A DNA stretch of 48,692 nucleotides. It comes from an uncultured Pseudomonadota bacterium (lineage in GTDB: Bacteria; Desulfobacterota; Syntrophorhabdia; Syntrophorhabdales; Syntrophorhabdaceae). Position 1 is the first letter of the stretch, and each line of letters starts with the position of its first letter. Shown in pieces: positions 39,993 through 48,636 of the stretch. The stretch is from the NCBI GenBank assembly GCA_937862865.1, contig CALMFJ010000014.1, forward strand, positions 1 through 48,692, written 5' to 3'. The notes under the pieces were generated by a model. That model did no database searches and had not been told where the DNA came from. It saw only the letters and a program-made list of their open reading frames with translations. The translations under genes and the position numbers were made by a program.

Positions 39993-41813
39993 ATGGAACA
40001 GAATGAGATCAGGAATATTGCGATCATCGCCCACGTCGACCATGGGAAGACCACGCTTGTGGACCAGTTCTTCAGGCAAAGCGGGATGTTCCGCGACAAT
40101 GAGATCGTCGAGGAACGCCTCATGGATTCGATGGACCTCGAACGTGAACGCGGTATAACGATCTCGTCAAAAAACGGTTCGTTCTTTTACAAGGACCATT
40201 TCATCAACATTATTGACACGCCGGGGCATGCCGATTTCGGCGGACAGGTGGAACGCGTGCTGAAAATGGCGGATGGGGTGTTGCTTCTCGTGGATGCGGC
40301 GGAGGGGCCCATGCCCCAGACGCGCTTCGTCCTGAAAAAGGCGCTCGGCCTTAATTTGCCTGTCATCGTCGTGATAAACAAGATCGATAAGCCCGCGGCC
40401 CGGTGCGATTGGGTCGTGGACCAGGTATTCGATCTCTTCGTCAAGCTCGACGCACCCGATGACATCCTTGACTTCCCTATCATATATACCTCTGCAAAGG
40501 CCGGATATGCAACGCTCGATCACGAGGTCTGCACATCGTCGATGCTCCCGCTTTTCGACATGATCATCGATGCCGTCCCGCCTCCGATTGGCAATCCGGA
40601 CGCCCCGCTCCAGATGCTCGTCAGCTCCCTGTCGTACTCCCCGTTCCTCGGCAGGCTCGCGATCGGCAAGATAACATCCGGGGTGCTCAACCTGAACAAA
40701 GACGTTATCGTCGCGACGGAGGGTGTGCCCTCTTCCCCCGCCCGGATCACGAAGGTGTACCGGTTCAAGGGAAGCTCCATGGAGGAGACGCAGATCGCAG
40801 GCACGGGTGAGATCGTCGCCGTGGCGGGCATGGATTCCATCACGATCGGCCAGACCCTGACCGACCCGGAAAACCCGGCGCCCCTGCCCGGCATCGATAT
40901 CGACCCGCCCACGATATCGATGAATTTCATCCCGAACGACTCGCCCTTTGCGGGAAAAGAAGGGCGTTTTCTCACATCCCGCCATGTCAGGGAGAGGCTC
41001 CTGCGGGAGACACTTTCCGATGTCGCGCTCGTCGTCGAGGAACTTGACGATTCGATCGGCTACAAGGTCTCGGGACGGGGCGAACTTCACCTGTCGATCC
41101 TCATTGAAAAGATGCGGCGCGAAGGGTACGAGTTCCAGGTCACCCGACCGAAGGTCATCTATCATGAAACCGAAGACGGCACCCTCGAACCCTACGAAGA
41201 ACTCACCATAGATGTCGATGAACAGTTCGCAGGCGCTGTTATCGAAAATCTCGGGAAACGCAAAGGCCAGATGGTCCACATGGACCAGGGTAAGGGGATT
41301 GTACGCTTAAGCTACCGTATCCCGACCCGCGGGCTCATCGGCTTTCGCTCCCAGTTCCTGACGGAAACAAAAGGAACGGGCACCATGAATTACATCTTCG
41401 ACGGGTACGACCGGTATGCCGGTGAAATGAAGAACCGCAACAACGGCGTCCTCGTGGTCATGGAAGAATGCACGACCGTGGCGTATGCCCTGTTCAACCT
41501 CCAGGAGCGCGGCCAACTCTTCCTCGGCCCCGGCGAAAAGGTCTATGGAGGCCAGATCATCGGGGAGCACAGCCGCGAGATCGACCTCGTGATAAACCCG
41601 GCAAAAGGGAAGAAACTCACCAACATGCGGGCCGCCGGCTCCGACGACGCGGTCATCCTGACCCCCGCCCGGAACATGAGCCTCGAAGACTGCATCTCCT
41701 ACATCAACGAAGACGAACTCGTGGAGATAACCCCGAGATCCATCAGGCTGCGGAAAACGATCCTCGACGGGCTGGAACGGAAACGGGCAAAAATAGCCAA
41801 CCAAAAACCGTAA
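39993..41813 (+). CDS. typA: Ribosome-binding GTPase TypA/BipA
   Basis: 606 aa, full length. G-domain motifs AHVDHGKTTL (G1), DTPGHADF (G3) and NKIDKP (G4), then EF-G-like domains II, III and V and the BipA-specific C-terminal domain (RGLIGFRSQFLTETKGTG). It acts on the ribosome in stress, cold and assembly. The start at 39993 is the ATG matching the family N-terminus; a TTG 21 bases earlier is inside the hairpin. There is no recognisable ribosome site, so translation may depend on structure or coupling. Confidence 0.95.
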   Translation: MEQNEIRNIAIIAHVDHGKTTLVDQFFRQSGMFRDNEIVEERLMDSMDLERERGITISSKNGSFFYKDHFINIIDTPGHADFGGQVERVLKMADGVLLLVDAAEGPMPQTRFVLKKALGLNLPVIVVINKIDKPAARCDWVVDQVFDLFVKLDAPDDILDFPIIYTSAKAGYATLDHEVCTSSMLPLFDMIIDAVPPPIGNPDAPLQMLVSSLSYSPFLGRLAIGKITSGVLNLNKDVIVATEGVPSSPARITKVYRFKGSSMEETQIAGTGEIVAVAGMDSITIGQTLTDPENPAPLPGIDIDPPTISMNFIPNDSPFAGKEGRFLTSRHVRERLLRETLSDVALVVEELDDSIGYKVSGRGELHLSILIEKMRREGYEFQVTRPKVIYHETEDGTLEPYEELTIDVDEQFAGAVIENLGKRKGQMVHMDQGKGIVRLSYRIPTRGLIGFRSQFLTETKGTGTMNYIFDGYDRYAGEMKNRNNGVLVVMEECTTVAYALFNLQERGQLFLGPGEKVYGGQIIGEHSREIDLVINPAKGKKLTNMRAAGSDDAVILTPARNMSLEDCISYINEDELVEITPRSIRLRKTILDGLERKRAKIANQKP

Positions 41814-41816
41814 GGC

Positions 41817-41907
41817 GTTCCGCGTTCTACGTTGTTTCATTCATGGGAAATACGGGGAAGATTCGTCATTTCGGCGGCTTTGATGTCTTTAACGTAGAAC
41901 GCGGAAC
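41817..41907. repeat. Inverted repeat GTTCCGCGTTCTACGTT
   Basis: A perfect 17-base inverted repeat, 41817-41833 and 41891-41907, separated by 57 bases, followed by further GTAGAACGCAGAACG units. It may act as a bidirectional hairpin between typA and the convergent ArsC-like gene. It belongs to the same style of short-phrase repeats found elsewhere in the window. Confidence 0.8.
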
Positions 41908-41927
41908 GTAGAACGCAGAACGTTTTC

Positions 41928-42269
41928 TCAACCCGTCCTCAGCCATTCCTTCCAGATGTCGGGTTGATAGCCTATCGTTGATTTCCCGCCGTTGCGGACG
42001 ATGGGGGTTTTGAAAAGAAGGGGGTGCTCGAGGAGCTCCTCTTCGATGTCATGCGTGAGGTATTTCAGGTTCAGCTTCGCGTATTCTTTTCCTTCCGTGT
42101 CTATCAGGTTCTCAATCCCGATCGTTGCTTTGACGCTGTGCAGCTCGCCCTTGCTCAATCCTTTCATGTCAAGGTCAACGTACTGGAACTTGATCCCCCG
42201 TTCCTTGAAGAACCGCTGGGCGGCCCTGGTATCCCGGCATTTATTCACCCCAAAGATCTGAATGTTCAC
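41928..42269 (-). CDS. ArsC/Spx/YffB-family thioredoxin-fold protein
   Basis: 113 aa, arsenate-reductase-like family with the redox Cys C11 in KCRDT and the C-terminal FKTPIVRNGGKSTIGYQPDIW signature. The single Cys (no CxxC) fits the YffB/ArsC-glutaredoxin-coupled class rather than Spx. Probably a glutathione- or mycoredoxin-type reductase; no other arsenic genes are nearby, so arsenate detoxification is unproven. It follows the sirtuin gene on the same strand with a 25-bp hairpin in between. Confidence 0.85.
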   Translation of the reverse strand: MNIQIFGVNKCRDTRAAQRFFKERGIKFQYVDLDMKGLSKGELHSVKATIGIENLIDTEGKEYAKLNLKYLTHDIEEELLEHPLLFKTPIVRNGGKSTIGYQPDIWKEWLRTG

Positions 42270-42280
42270 TTTAACCCCCG

Positions 42281-42353
42281 TGAAACGTAAAACGCGAGAC
42301 GCAAAACGGGAAAGAATATTAAACTTCTTGCGTTTCGCGTTTTACGTTTCACG
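42281..42353. repeat. Long inverted repeat overlapping the sirtuin stop codon
   Basis: Arms at 42281-42305 (GTGAAACGTAAAACGCGAG...) and 42329-42353 pair over 25 bases with one G-T type mismatch and a 23-base loop. The right arm covers the last codons of the sirtuin gene. Composed of CGTTTTACG/CGTAAAACG phrases. Could end or stabilise the sirtuin transcript, though no T run follows. Confidence 0.85.
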
Positions 42354-43122
42354 ACTGATTGGCCTTTTTTACCTCATCTAGAATTGCTCCCATGATCGTC
42401 CCTGCCTGTCCCCTTATTATCACGTCAGCCCGGTTATCGCATGCGGTCTCGTCCCGATTTACGATGACGAGCTTTGCGCCCGCCTGTTTTGCGACAACAG
42501 GCATCTGTGCAGCCGGATAGACAACGAGCGATGACCCGATCACGATAAAAAGGTCACAGTCGGCGCTTCGCCGGAACGCCTCCGCGGTCTCACGTTCGGG
42601 CATAGCCTGTCCGAAGGATATCGTGGCAGGTTTCAGCAGGCCGCCGCACGCATCACACTGCGGCGCCCTGTCGCCGGCGGTAATGCGCTCCTGGATAGCG
42701 GCCCTTTCGTACCTTCTGCGGCAGTCAAGACAGGCGACGTGCATGGCGGTGCCGTGGAGTTCCAGTACCTTATTCTCTGAATTGCCCGCCTTGAAATGCA
42801 GGCCGTCGATATTCTGCGTGATCAGGCAATCGAGCTTCCCCAGCCTTTCGAGCTCTGCGACCGCCATATGCCCGGCATTCGGCTTCGCGTCCTTCATCCC
42901 GTCATACATCTCGGTCGCCATTTCCCAGTATTTTTCCCGTTTTGACCGGTCCGAGATAAAGTTCTGAAAATAGAAATCTTCCGGGTCGTATCTGTCCCAC
43001 ACCCCGCCCGGGCTGCGAAAATCGGGTATCCCCGATTCAGTGCTCAGCCCCGCACCGACAAACACAACGATCTTCTTCGCATTGCCGATCATCCGTGCAA
43101 CACGCTTCACCAGCTCTTCCAT
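42349..43122 (-). CDS. cobB: NAD-dependent protein deacylase (sirtuin, CobB)
   Basis: 257 aa, class III sirtuin. GAGLSTESGIPDFRS (NAD-binding), TQNIDGLH (catalytic loop), the catalytic His in ELHGT, and a zinc site formed by CLDC and CDAC. It removes acetyl or other acyl groups from lysines; acyl-CoA synthetases are typical targets, which suits an organism rich in acyl-CoA chemistry. The start at 43122 follows GGAGAGG; the longer ORF adds a repeat-derived leader. Confidence 0.94.
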   Translation of the reverse strand: MEELVKRVARMIGNAKKIVVFVGAGLSTESGIPDFRSPGGVWDRYDPEDFYFQNFISDRSKREKYWEMATEMYDGMKDAKPNAGHMAVAELERLGKLDCLITQNIDGLHFKAGNSENKVLELHGTAMHVACLDCRRRYERAAIQERITAGDRAPQCDACGGLLKPATISFGQAMPERETAEAFRRSADCDLFIVIGSSLVVYPAAQMPVVAKQAGAKLVIVNRDETACDNRADVIIRGQAGTIMGAILDEVKKANQS

Positions 43123-43166
43123 GCCCTCTCCTTTGTTCAGGGACCAATGGCCACGGGCCCGCATCC

Positions 43167-43203
43167 CCCATCACCGATTACCCATCGCCCATAGCCCATA
43201 GCC
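43167..43203. repeat. Degenerate CCCAT(C/A)GCC repeat
   Basis: Run of CCCATCACC, TTACCCATCGCC, CATAGCCCATAGCC units in the 88-base gap between the sirtuin and the lipoprotein genes. Same wording as the repeats near 24731 and 32690-32756. Confidence 0.6.
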
Positions 43204-43210
43204 TTTCCTT

Positions 43211-43753
43211 TCACTCTTCTTCGAATTCCATTGCAAACATGAGGACGCAGATCGGATAGAAATCACCCGAGCATCCCACGCCGGTTATCGTGTACTCAGG
43301 GTCGAGGAAATAAACATCCGGCCGTCCGCCCTCCGTTACCTTATTCTCTTTCATAAGCTCGCCAACGACCACCCTCGGGGGGAACCCATGGCTCACAAGC
43401 TCAGCAACCCTTCCCTTAACCTTGCCGAATTTCCGGACCCGGGCCATGAGCGCCTCGGGGCCGGAAGCGCCCTCCTTCCGGCTTCGGTCTGCGAGTTCAA
43501 CCGCCCTTTGTTTGGCCGCGGACGACAGACCTTTCGACAGCCTGAGGGGCTGCAGCGTTCCATCACCCGTCTTTGACCGTGCCTTTATCATATCGTGCAC
43601 GATCTCCAGCTCGCCCGACGTAAGAAAAGCAGTGTCCCTGACCCCTGCATTCAGCGGGACATCCACGGGTTCATACCCTGGCCAGTTCACCGTGGAACAC
43701 CCTGCGGCAAAAATAATCCCCAGTAAAATAAATGCCCGGCAAGACTTTTTCAT
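43211..43753 (-). CDS. CAP/SCP-domain lipoprotein
   Basis: 180 aa. The signal peptide ends in the lipobox FAAGC (lipidated Cys near residue 19), so the mature protein is membrane-anchored on the periplasmic side. The remainder fits a small CAP (SCP/PR-1-like) domain: LEIVHDMIKARS..., LRLSKGLSSAAKQRAVELADRS and a C-terminal VGCSGDFYPICVLMF. The start at 43753 was chosen because the lipoprotein signal begins there and AGGAA lies upstream. Function in bacteria poorly known. Confidence 0.78.
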   Translation of the reverse strand: MKKSCRAFILLGIIFAAGCSTVNWPGYEPVDVPLNAGVRDTAFLTSGELEIVHDMIKARSKTGDGTLQPLRLSKGLSSAAKQRAVELADRSRKEGASGPEALMARVRKFGKVKGRVAELVSHGFPPRVVVGELMKENKVTEGGRPDVYFLDPEYTITGVGCSGDFYPICVLMFAMEFEEE

Positions 43754-43798
43754 GGCACATTCCTTTCCTGAAAATATCTCGATAAGACGCACAGGACG

Positions 43799-44491
43799 CT
43801 AGTCCTGTGCTCCCGCGCTTTCGAGAAGGTGCGCTATATCGCTCCGTCCATGGCCCCGGGCCTCCATGAGCGCCGTGTAACCCCCGTCACCCCTTATGTT
43901 GACGTCGGTCCCGGCATCTATAAGCACCCTTACGACATCCGTACGGCCCGTCATGACGGCAAGCATCAGGGCCGTCAAATGGTTCTTGTCATAGGCGTCC
44001 ACATCGGCAAACGCCGCGACCAGGATGCGGACAACATCTGTGTGGCCCTTGCCGGACGCATCCATAAGGGCCGTGTACCCGCTTTCACCCCGTGCGTTGA
44101 CATCGGCCCCGGCATCAAGCAGGGTGCGGACCACATCGCTGTGCCCTTCCGTCGATGCCCACATCAGGGCAGTGGTACCCCGGTGGTCGCGCGCATGAAT
44201 ATCAGCCCCCGACTCTATCAACATGTGCACTATATCCATGAAACCGCCCGAAGACGCCGCCATGAGCACCGTGACGCCGAGTTCGTCCGCCGTATTGACC
44301 TCCGCCCCGGCCGCAATGAGGGCGCGGGCCATGTCGGCCCTGCCTGCCTGGCACGCCAGCATAAGAGCGGTCCATCCGGTATCCTCCGCCACATTCACAT
44401 CGGAGCCGGAGGCTATGAGCTCAGTGAGCTCCGCCATGCTGCCTTTCTCGACCGCGTTGATGATCATCAATAAATCTCCGTTCTCTTCCAT
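43799..44491 (-). CDS. Ankyrin-repeat protein
   Basis: 230 aa made of about seven 33-residue ankyrin repeats, each with xTALMxAxxxGxxDVVRxLIxAGADVNxR spacing, covering almost the whole protein. A protein-interaction scaffold of unknown partner. The ATG at 44491 starts right before the first repeat but has only a weak GGGA site; an in-frame ATG at 44590 would add a 33-residue basic tail with no ribosome site. No signal peptide on the shorter form. No clear operon partner. Confidence 0.82.
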   Translation of the reverse strand: MEENGDLLMIINAVEKGSMAELTELIASGSDVNVAEDTGWTALMLACQAGRADMARALIAAGAEVNTADELGVTVLMAASSGGFMDIVHMLIESGADIHARDHRGTTALMWASTEGHSDVVRTLLDAGADVNARGESGYTALMDASGKGHTDVVRILVAAFADVDAYDKNHLTALMLAVMTGRTDVVRVLIDAGTDVNIRGDGGYTALMEARGHGRSDIAHLLESAGAQD

Positions 44492-44657
44492 TTCCCGTTT
44501 CCCGTTTTTAAAGGAACCCTTCTTTCGCGCGCCATTGAGCTGCACACGAACACCGCCCTGCAGCCGCACCCGGCCATGATCGCCAGACATAGAATCATAT
44601 CGCCGCCCCGTGATAATGTCAATCAGCGTGCCTCACGGCAGGTCCCGATATTATGGC

Positions 44658-44685
44658 TTGATTTTTTCGCCTATCGTGTTATGCT
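44658..44685 (+). promoter_or_regulatory. nikR promoter
   Basis: -35 TTGATT (44658-44663), 16-base spacer, -10 TATGCT (44680-44685), 27 bases before the nikR ATG. No extended GTATGA-type NikR box is seen, so autoregulation is unproven. Confidence 0.5.
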
Positions 44686-44712
44686 TGCAAAAAAAGGTAC
44701 TGCAGGTAAAAA

Positions 44713-45129
44713 ATGCCAAAACTTGTCAGATTCGGCGTCTCCCTCGATGATGAGCTTCTGAAGAAATTTGACCGGTACAGAAAGGAAAAGAACTATTCCA
44801 ATCGTTCCGAGGCCTTCAGGGACCTCATACGACAGGAACTGATAAAAAAGGAATGGGACATGGATACGCAGATCGCCGGCGCGATCACCCTTATCTATGA
44901 CCATCATCACAGGAGGCTCCTGGACAAGATAATGGACCTGCAGCACGATCATCAAAAAGTCATAATATCGACGCAGCACGTCCATCTCGATCACGCCAAT
45001 TGCCTCGAGATCATCGCTGTCAGAGGCAAGGCCAGGGAAGTGCGGAAGCTCGCGGAGATGCTCAAGGCCATCAAAGGCATCAAACACGGCACCCTCAGCA
45101 TGTCGAGCACCGGGAAAGACATAGTCTAG
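44713..45129 (+). CDS. nikR: Nickel-responsive regulator NikR
   Basis: 138 aa. N-terminal ribbon-helix-helix DNA-binding domain (RFGVSLDDELLKKFDRYRKEKNYSNRSEAFRDLIR) and C-terminal ACT-like nickel domain. The four high-affinity Ni ligands are present: H78, H89, H91 (QHVHLDH) and C97 (NCLEI), with the spacing of the E. coli protein. It represses nickel uptake genes when Ni is replete; no nik or hydrogenase gene is in the window, so its targets lie elsewhere. AGG precedes the ATG closely. Confidence 0.95.
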   Translation: MPKLVRFGVSLDDELLKKFDRYRKEKNYSNRSEAFRDLIRQELIKKEWDMDTQIAGAITLIYDHHHRRLLDKIMDLQHDHQKVIISTQHVHLDHANCLEIIAVRGKAREVRKLAEMLKAIKGIKHGTLSMSSTGKDIV

Positions 45130-45154
45130 AGCATATATCTTGCCCGGCCGCTGT

Positions 45155-45811
45155 CTATGGGCCGCCGCCTAAAAGGACCATGCGGCCGGATGTCGTGTCG
45201 ACGGTCAGGAAGAAGTTGAGCTTTTCTTCGTTGTATCGATTCGTATAATAAATGTGCTTACCCTGAAAACGGGCCTTGTAAAGGCCTGCGGAATTATCCT
45301 CCGATACCAGGCAGAGGATGGACTCCACATGCCAGTACGTAGTCACGACCTGCGATTCCAGAAGGAAAAGCACTATGTCGCGCAATGTAACCGGCCTCAA
45401 GGATATAGCGAGGAACGTCCCGATCTCCTTCTCCTGCCCCGGCTCGATCCTGGTCGCATCGACGCGTGCCAGAGGCGAAAAATATCGTGACGACACGACG
45501 GGCTCCTGCGTCTTCCTGTCAATACCCATAAGCCCATGTCCCGCCGTTCCATAGGGGCCGAGCGGCGGGACCGCTTCGTAATCCCCACCTTTCAGGTCAA
45601 CAGCCCTGACGGGCCTTCCCTGCCACCCTGCCATCTGTGAATCCCATGCCCTGAAAGGGTTCGTCGCCTTCCCGATACGCAGTTCCGCAACACATGGCTT
45701 CGCCGTGCCCACCGCCTCCGGCGGCCCCGCGAAGATATTCCCCGGTCCAGCCGGTTGCGCTGCAGTTATCGCAACAGAAAAAAAGAAAAGAAAACAGAAC
45801 TTCCTTACCAT
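45155..45811 (-). CDS. Exported protein of unknown function
   Basis: 218 aa with an N-terminal Sec signal (MVRKFCFLFFFSVAITAAQPA, cleavage probably near residue 20). No recognised domain. The central region is rich in Pro/Gly, and the C-terminal half looks like beta strands ending in a GGGP tail. GAGAGGGG precedes the ATG. It follows another exported gene (45892-46815) on the same strand with an 80-base gap, so the two may be made together. Likely periplasmic. I do not recognise the family. Confidence 0.7.
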   Translation of the reverse strand: MVRKFCFLFFFSVAITAAQPAGPGNIFAGPPEAVGTAKPCVAELRIGKATNPFRAWDSQMAGWQGRPVRAVDLKGGDYEAVPPLGPYGTAGHGLMGIDRKTQEPVVSSRYFSPLARVDATRIEPGQEKEIGTFLAISLRPVTLRDIVLFLLESQVVTTYWHVESILCLVSEDNSAGLYKARFQGKHIYYTNRYNEEKLNFFLTVDTTSGRMVLLGGGP

Positions 45812-45891
45812 GCCCCTCTCCCGGACAAACGTTACCTGCGAGCAAACGTTATAAGAGATATTATTTCAACGGGCACGAAAAGACAAATCAA

Positions 45892-46815
45892 TTATTCCTG
45901 GACCAGCAGGTGCCTTTCCTCGATAAGATCGGTCTTGAATATGCGGGGATACGTCTTGTCCCCGACGGTCCTTACCTCGTAGGGAGGATCGCAGGTCGTC
46001 CTGCACGTGTCCGGGGGCACGCTTAAAGGGGGAGCGCACCGGTAGATGAGCAGGTCGTGCCACAGATAGTATTTGTCCTGGCGGACGTCGTATATATACC
46101 TGTACCGGTCAAGATAGCCGGGAACCTCATCATCCCTGCCGTAATCGCTGCTTACCCACTGAACAAGCCGGAAACTGTCGGGTAATCCGTCGCCGTCGGC
46201 GTCCGGCCCGAAAAAAAAACCGTTATTGCAGCCGTCGGGAAAACGGCACTCGCCGATGACCACTCCCTGCTGCCTGCCAGACGGGAAATAGTAAAGACGG
46301 TACCGGGGGAAGAAACCCTCCCACCGGACCTCCAGCCTTTCCCCCGACTGCGCCCGGATAGGCTCCCCGAGTATTCCCCTTTCTCCGAAAAAACCACCGC
46401 TATCGATCGAAACGGGCGGTATGCCAAACCTTTTCAGCCCTTCTCCTTCCAGGGCGTCCACATCTTCTTCATTGCGGCCGAAGGGGCCGGGGCGGCGGTC
46501 AAGGACCGCCGAATTGTCCGGGCCCGGCCTGGCCCCGCAGGATTGCAGGACACCGGCCGAGGGACTGCGGACCTGCGTCATCCGCAGTCCCTCACCGGAC
46601 CTGTACTGAAATGTCTCCCGCACCGGTGCAAGATCTGCGGGATTGATGAAATCGAGGTAAATGACGGCCCCGTCCCTCACGGGAACGGAACAGACCGTCT
46701 TATGCCCGTCACCGGATGCGATCGTGAGGCATGCGGCCCCTGCCGGTCCCTCCATGAAGACGAGGGCCGCAGACCAAACAAAAAATGCGGTCAGGCACAG
46801 GACGATCGTTCTCAT
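45892..46815 (-). CDS. Exported protein with a Ca2+-binding-type DxDGDGLPD loop
   Basis: 307 aa with a Sec signal (hydrophobic stretch to about residue 27). Six or more Cys, several in the C-terminal PPDTCRTTCDPP segment, suggest disulfides. FGPDADGDGLPDSF (about residue 203) is a thrombospondin-type-3/EF-hand-like calcium loop. Otherwise no known domain. The start lacks a strong ribosome site. It lies upstream of the 218-aa exported protein and downstream of the PEP carboxykinase gene, on the same strand. Function unknown. Confidence 0.7.
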   Translation of the reverse strand: MRTIVLCLTAFFVWSAALVFMEGPAGAACLTIASGDGHKTVCSVPVRDGAVIYLDFINPADLAPVRETFQYRSGEGLRMTQVRSPSAGVLQSCGARPGPDNSAVLDRRPGPFGRNEEDVDALEGEGLKRFGIPPVSIDSGGFFGERGILGEPIRAQSGERLEVRWEGFFPRYRLYYFPSGRQQGVVIGECRFPDGCNNGFFFGPDADGDGLPDSFRLVQWVSSDYGRDDEVPGYLDRYRYIYDVRQDKYYLWHDLLIYRCAPPLSVPPDTCRTTCDPPYEVRTVGDKTYPRIFKTDLIEERHLLVQE

Positions 46816-46842
46816 TTTGAAAGCTCAGAAGGCCTTCAGGCG

Positions 46843-48636
46843 TTAACTCCCGAGCCTCAAAAGAAGCTCCTTCAATTGCGTCGCCAGCGCTCCGGGCAGA
46901 CGGTCACCGAACTGGGCGAAGTGCTCCTGCATATCCTTCGCCTCCTCCTTCCAACCGGCTGCATCGACACGTAAGAGCTCTTTTACGTCCTCAACAGGCA
47001 CGTCAAGGCCTGCGAGATCGAGGTCTTCGACGGATGGCATATAGCCTATCGCCGTCTTCTGTGCACCTGCCTTGCCGTCGACACGCTCGCACATCCATTT
47101 CAGGACGCGGCTGTTCTCACCGAAACCCGGCCAGAGCCATCGTCCGTCTTCAGTCTTCCTGAACCAGTTCGTATAGAAGATCCGGGGGGCCTTATCGCCC
47201 AGGCGCTTGCCCATTGCAAGCCAGTGGGCGAAATAGTCACCCATGTGATACCCGCAGAAAGGTTTCATGGCAAAGGGGTCGCGCCTGACATTCCCGATCG
47301 CTCCGATGTTCGCAGCGGTCGTTTCCGATGACGCGGTTGCACCCATAAAAACGCCGTGTTCCCAGTTGAATGCCTCATGGACGAGCGGGATCGTGGACGC
47401 CCGGCGGCCGCCGAATATAAAAATGTCGATGGGAACGCCTTCCGGCTTTTCCCAATCGGGGCTGATGATCGGGCACTGACCGGCCGGAGCGGTGAAACGC
47501 GCGTTGGCATTCGCGGTCGGCTCCTTGGAATCCGGTGCCCAATCCTGTCCCCGCCAGTCGATGGTATGCGCCGGCGGTTCCTTCGTCATACCTTCCCACC
47601 ATACGTCGCCGTCATCGGTAAGGCCGCAGTTCGTAAATATGCAGTTCTCCTTGATGCTGTCCATGGCTGCCGGGTTCGAGGAATACGACGTCCCGGGGGC
47701 TACCCCGAAGAAACCTGATTCCGGGTTGATAGCGTGCAGCCTTCCATCCGGCCGGATCTTCATCCACGCGATGTCGTCACCGATGCACTCCGCCTTCCAG
47801 CCGGGAATGGTCGGGTATATCATGGCGAGGTTCGTTTTCCCCGATGCCGACGGGAACGCCGCCGCGATATGGTACTGTCTCCCTTCCGGGTTCGTCAGCC
47901 GCAGGATGAGCATATGCTCGGCCATCCAGCCTTCACGGCGGGCCATTGCTGAAGCGATGCGCAGCGCAAGGCATTTCTTGCCGAGGAGCGCGTTCCCGCC
48001 GTAACCCGAACCATACGACCATATAAGGTTCTCGTCGGGAAAATGGCTGATGTATTTCTTTTCCATCGGCGCACATGGCCAGGGGACATCCCTTTCCCCC
48101 GGCGCCAGCGGCGCGCCCACGGAATGAAGGCACGGGATGAACTCTCCGTCCGCGCCAAGCTTTTCGATCACCTTCGTTCCAACCCGCGTCATGATGTGCA
48201 TATTACAAACGACATAGGGGCTGTCGGTTATCTCGATACCGATCTTTGCGATCGGTGATGCGAGAGGGCCCATGGAGAACGGGATGACATACATGGTCCT
48301 GCCCTTCATGCACCCGTCGTACAGACCGCGCATGATCGCCTTCAATTCATCCGTCTCGATCCAGTTGTTCGTCGGGCCGGCCTCTTCCCGGTCGCGGTAG
48401 CTGATGTACGTGCGGTCCTCCACACGCGCCACGTCCGACGGCTGTGAACGAAAGAGAAAACTGTTCAGCCGCTTCTTAAGCGGCGTGGCGGACCCGCTTT
48501 CCACCGCGCCTGCCATGAGGCGGTCATACTCTTCTTTGGAACCGTCGCACCAGTAAACGCTGTCAGGTTTGCACATGCGCGCCATCTCGTCGACCCACTG
48601 AAGAAGTTTTGTGTGTTGTGTGCTCGCGCTTTTCAT
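46843..48636 (-). CDS. pckG: Phosphoenolpyruvate carboxykinase (GTP)
   Basis: 597 aa, GTP-type PEPCK. The P-loop/kinase-1a segment [12 protein letters not shown] (262-272), kinase-2-like GDDIAWMK and the NWFR and EHGVFMGA guanine-site motifs are present. It interconverts oxaloacetate and PEP in gluconeogenesis. In most GTP-PEPCKs the P-loop reads SACGKTN with a reactive Cys; here it is Ser (S265). The start at 48636 follows AGGAGG; the ORF extension beyond is noise. An anaplerotic or gluconeogenic role from acetyl-CoA-derived C4 acids fits growth on organic acids. Confidence 0.95.
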   Translation of the reverse strand: MKSASTQHTKLLQWVDEMARMCKPDSVYWCDGSKEEYDRLMAGAVESGSATPLKKRLNSFLFRSQPSDVARVEDRTYISYRDREEAGPTNNWIETDELKAIMRGLYDGCMKGRTMYVIPFSMGPLASPIAKIGIEITDSPYVVCNMHIMTRVGTKVIEKLGADGEFIPCLHSVGAPLAPGERDVPWPCAPMEKKYISHFPDENLIWSYGSGYGGNALLGKKCLALRIASAMARREGWMAEHMLILRLTNPEGRQYHIAAAFPSASGKTNLAMIYPTIPGWKAECIGDDIAWMKIRPDGRLHAINPESGFFGVAPGTSYSSNPAAMDSIKENCIFTNCGLTDDGDVWWEGMTKEPPAHTIDWRGQDWAPDSKEPTANANARFTAPAGQCPIISPDWEKPEGVPIDIFIFGGRRASTIPLVHEAFNWEHGVFMGATASSETTAANIGAIGNVRRDPFAMKPFCGYHMGDYFAHWLAMGKRLGDKAPRIFYTNWFRKTEDGRWLWPGFGENSRVLKWMCERVDGKAGAQKTAIGYMPSVEDLDLAGLDVPVEDVKELLRVDAAGWKEEAKDMQEHFAQFGDRLPGALATQLKELLLRLGS

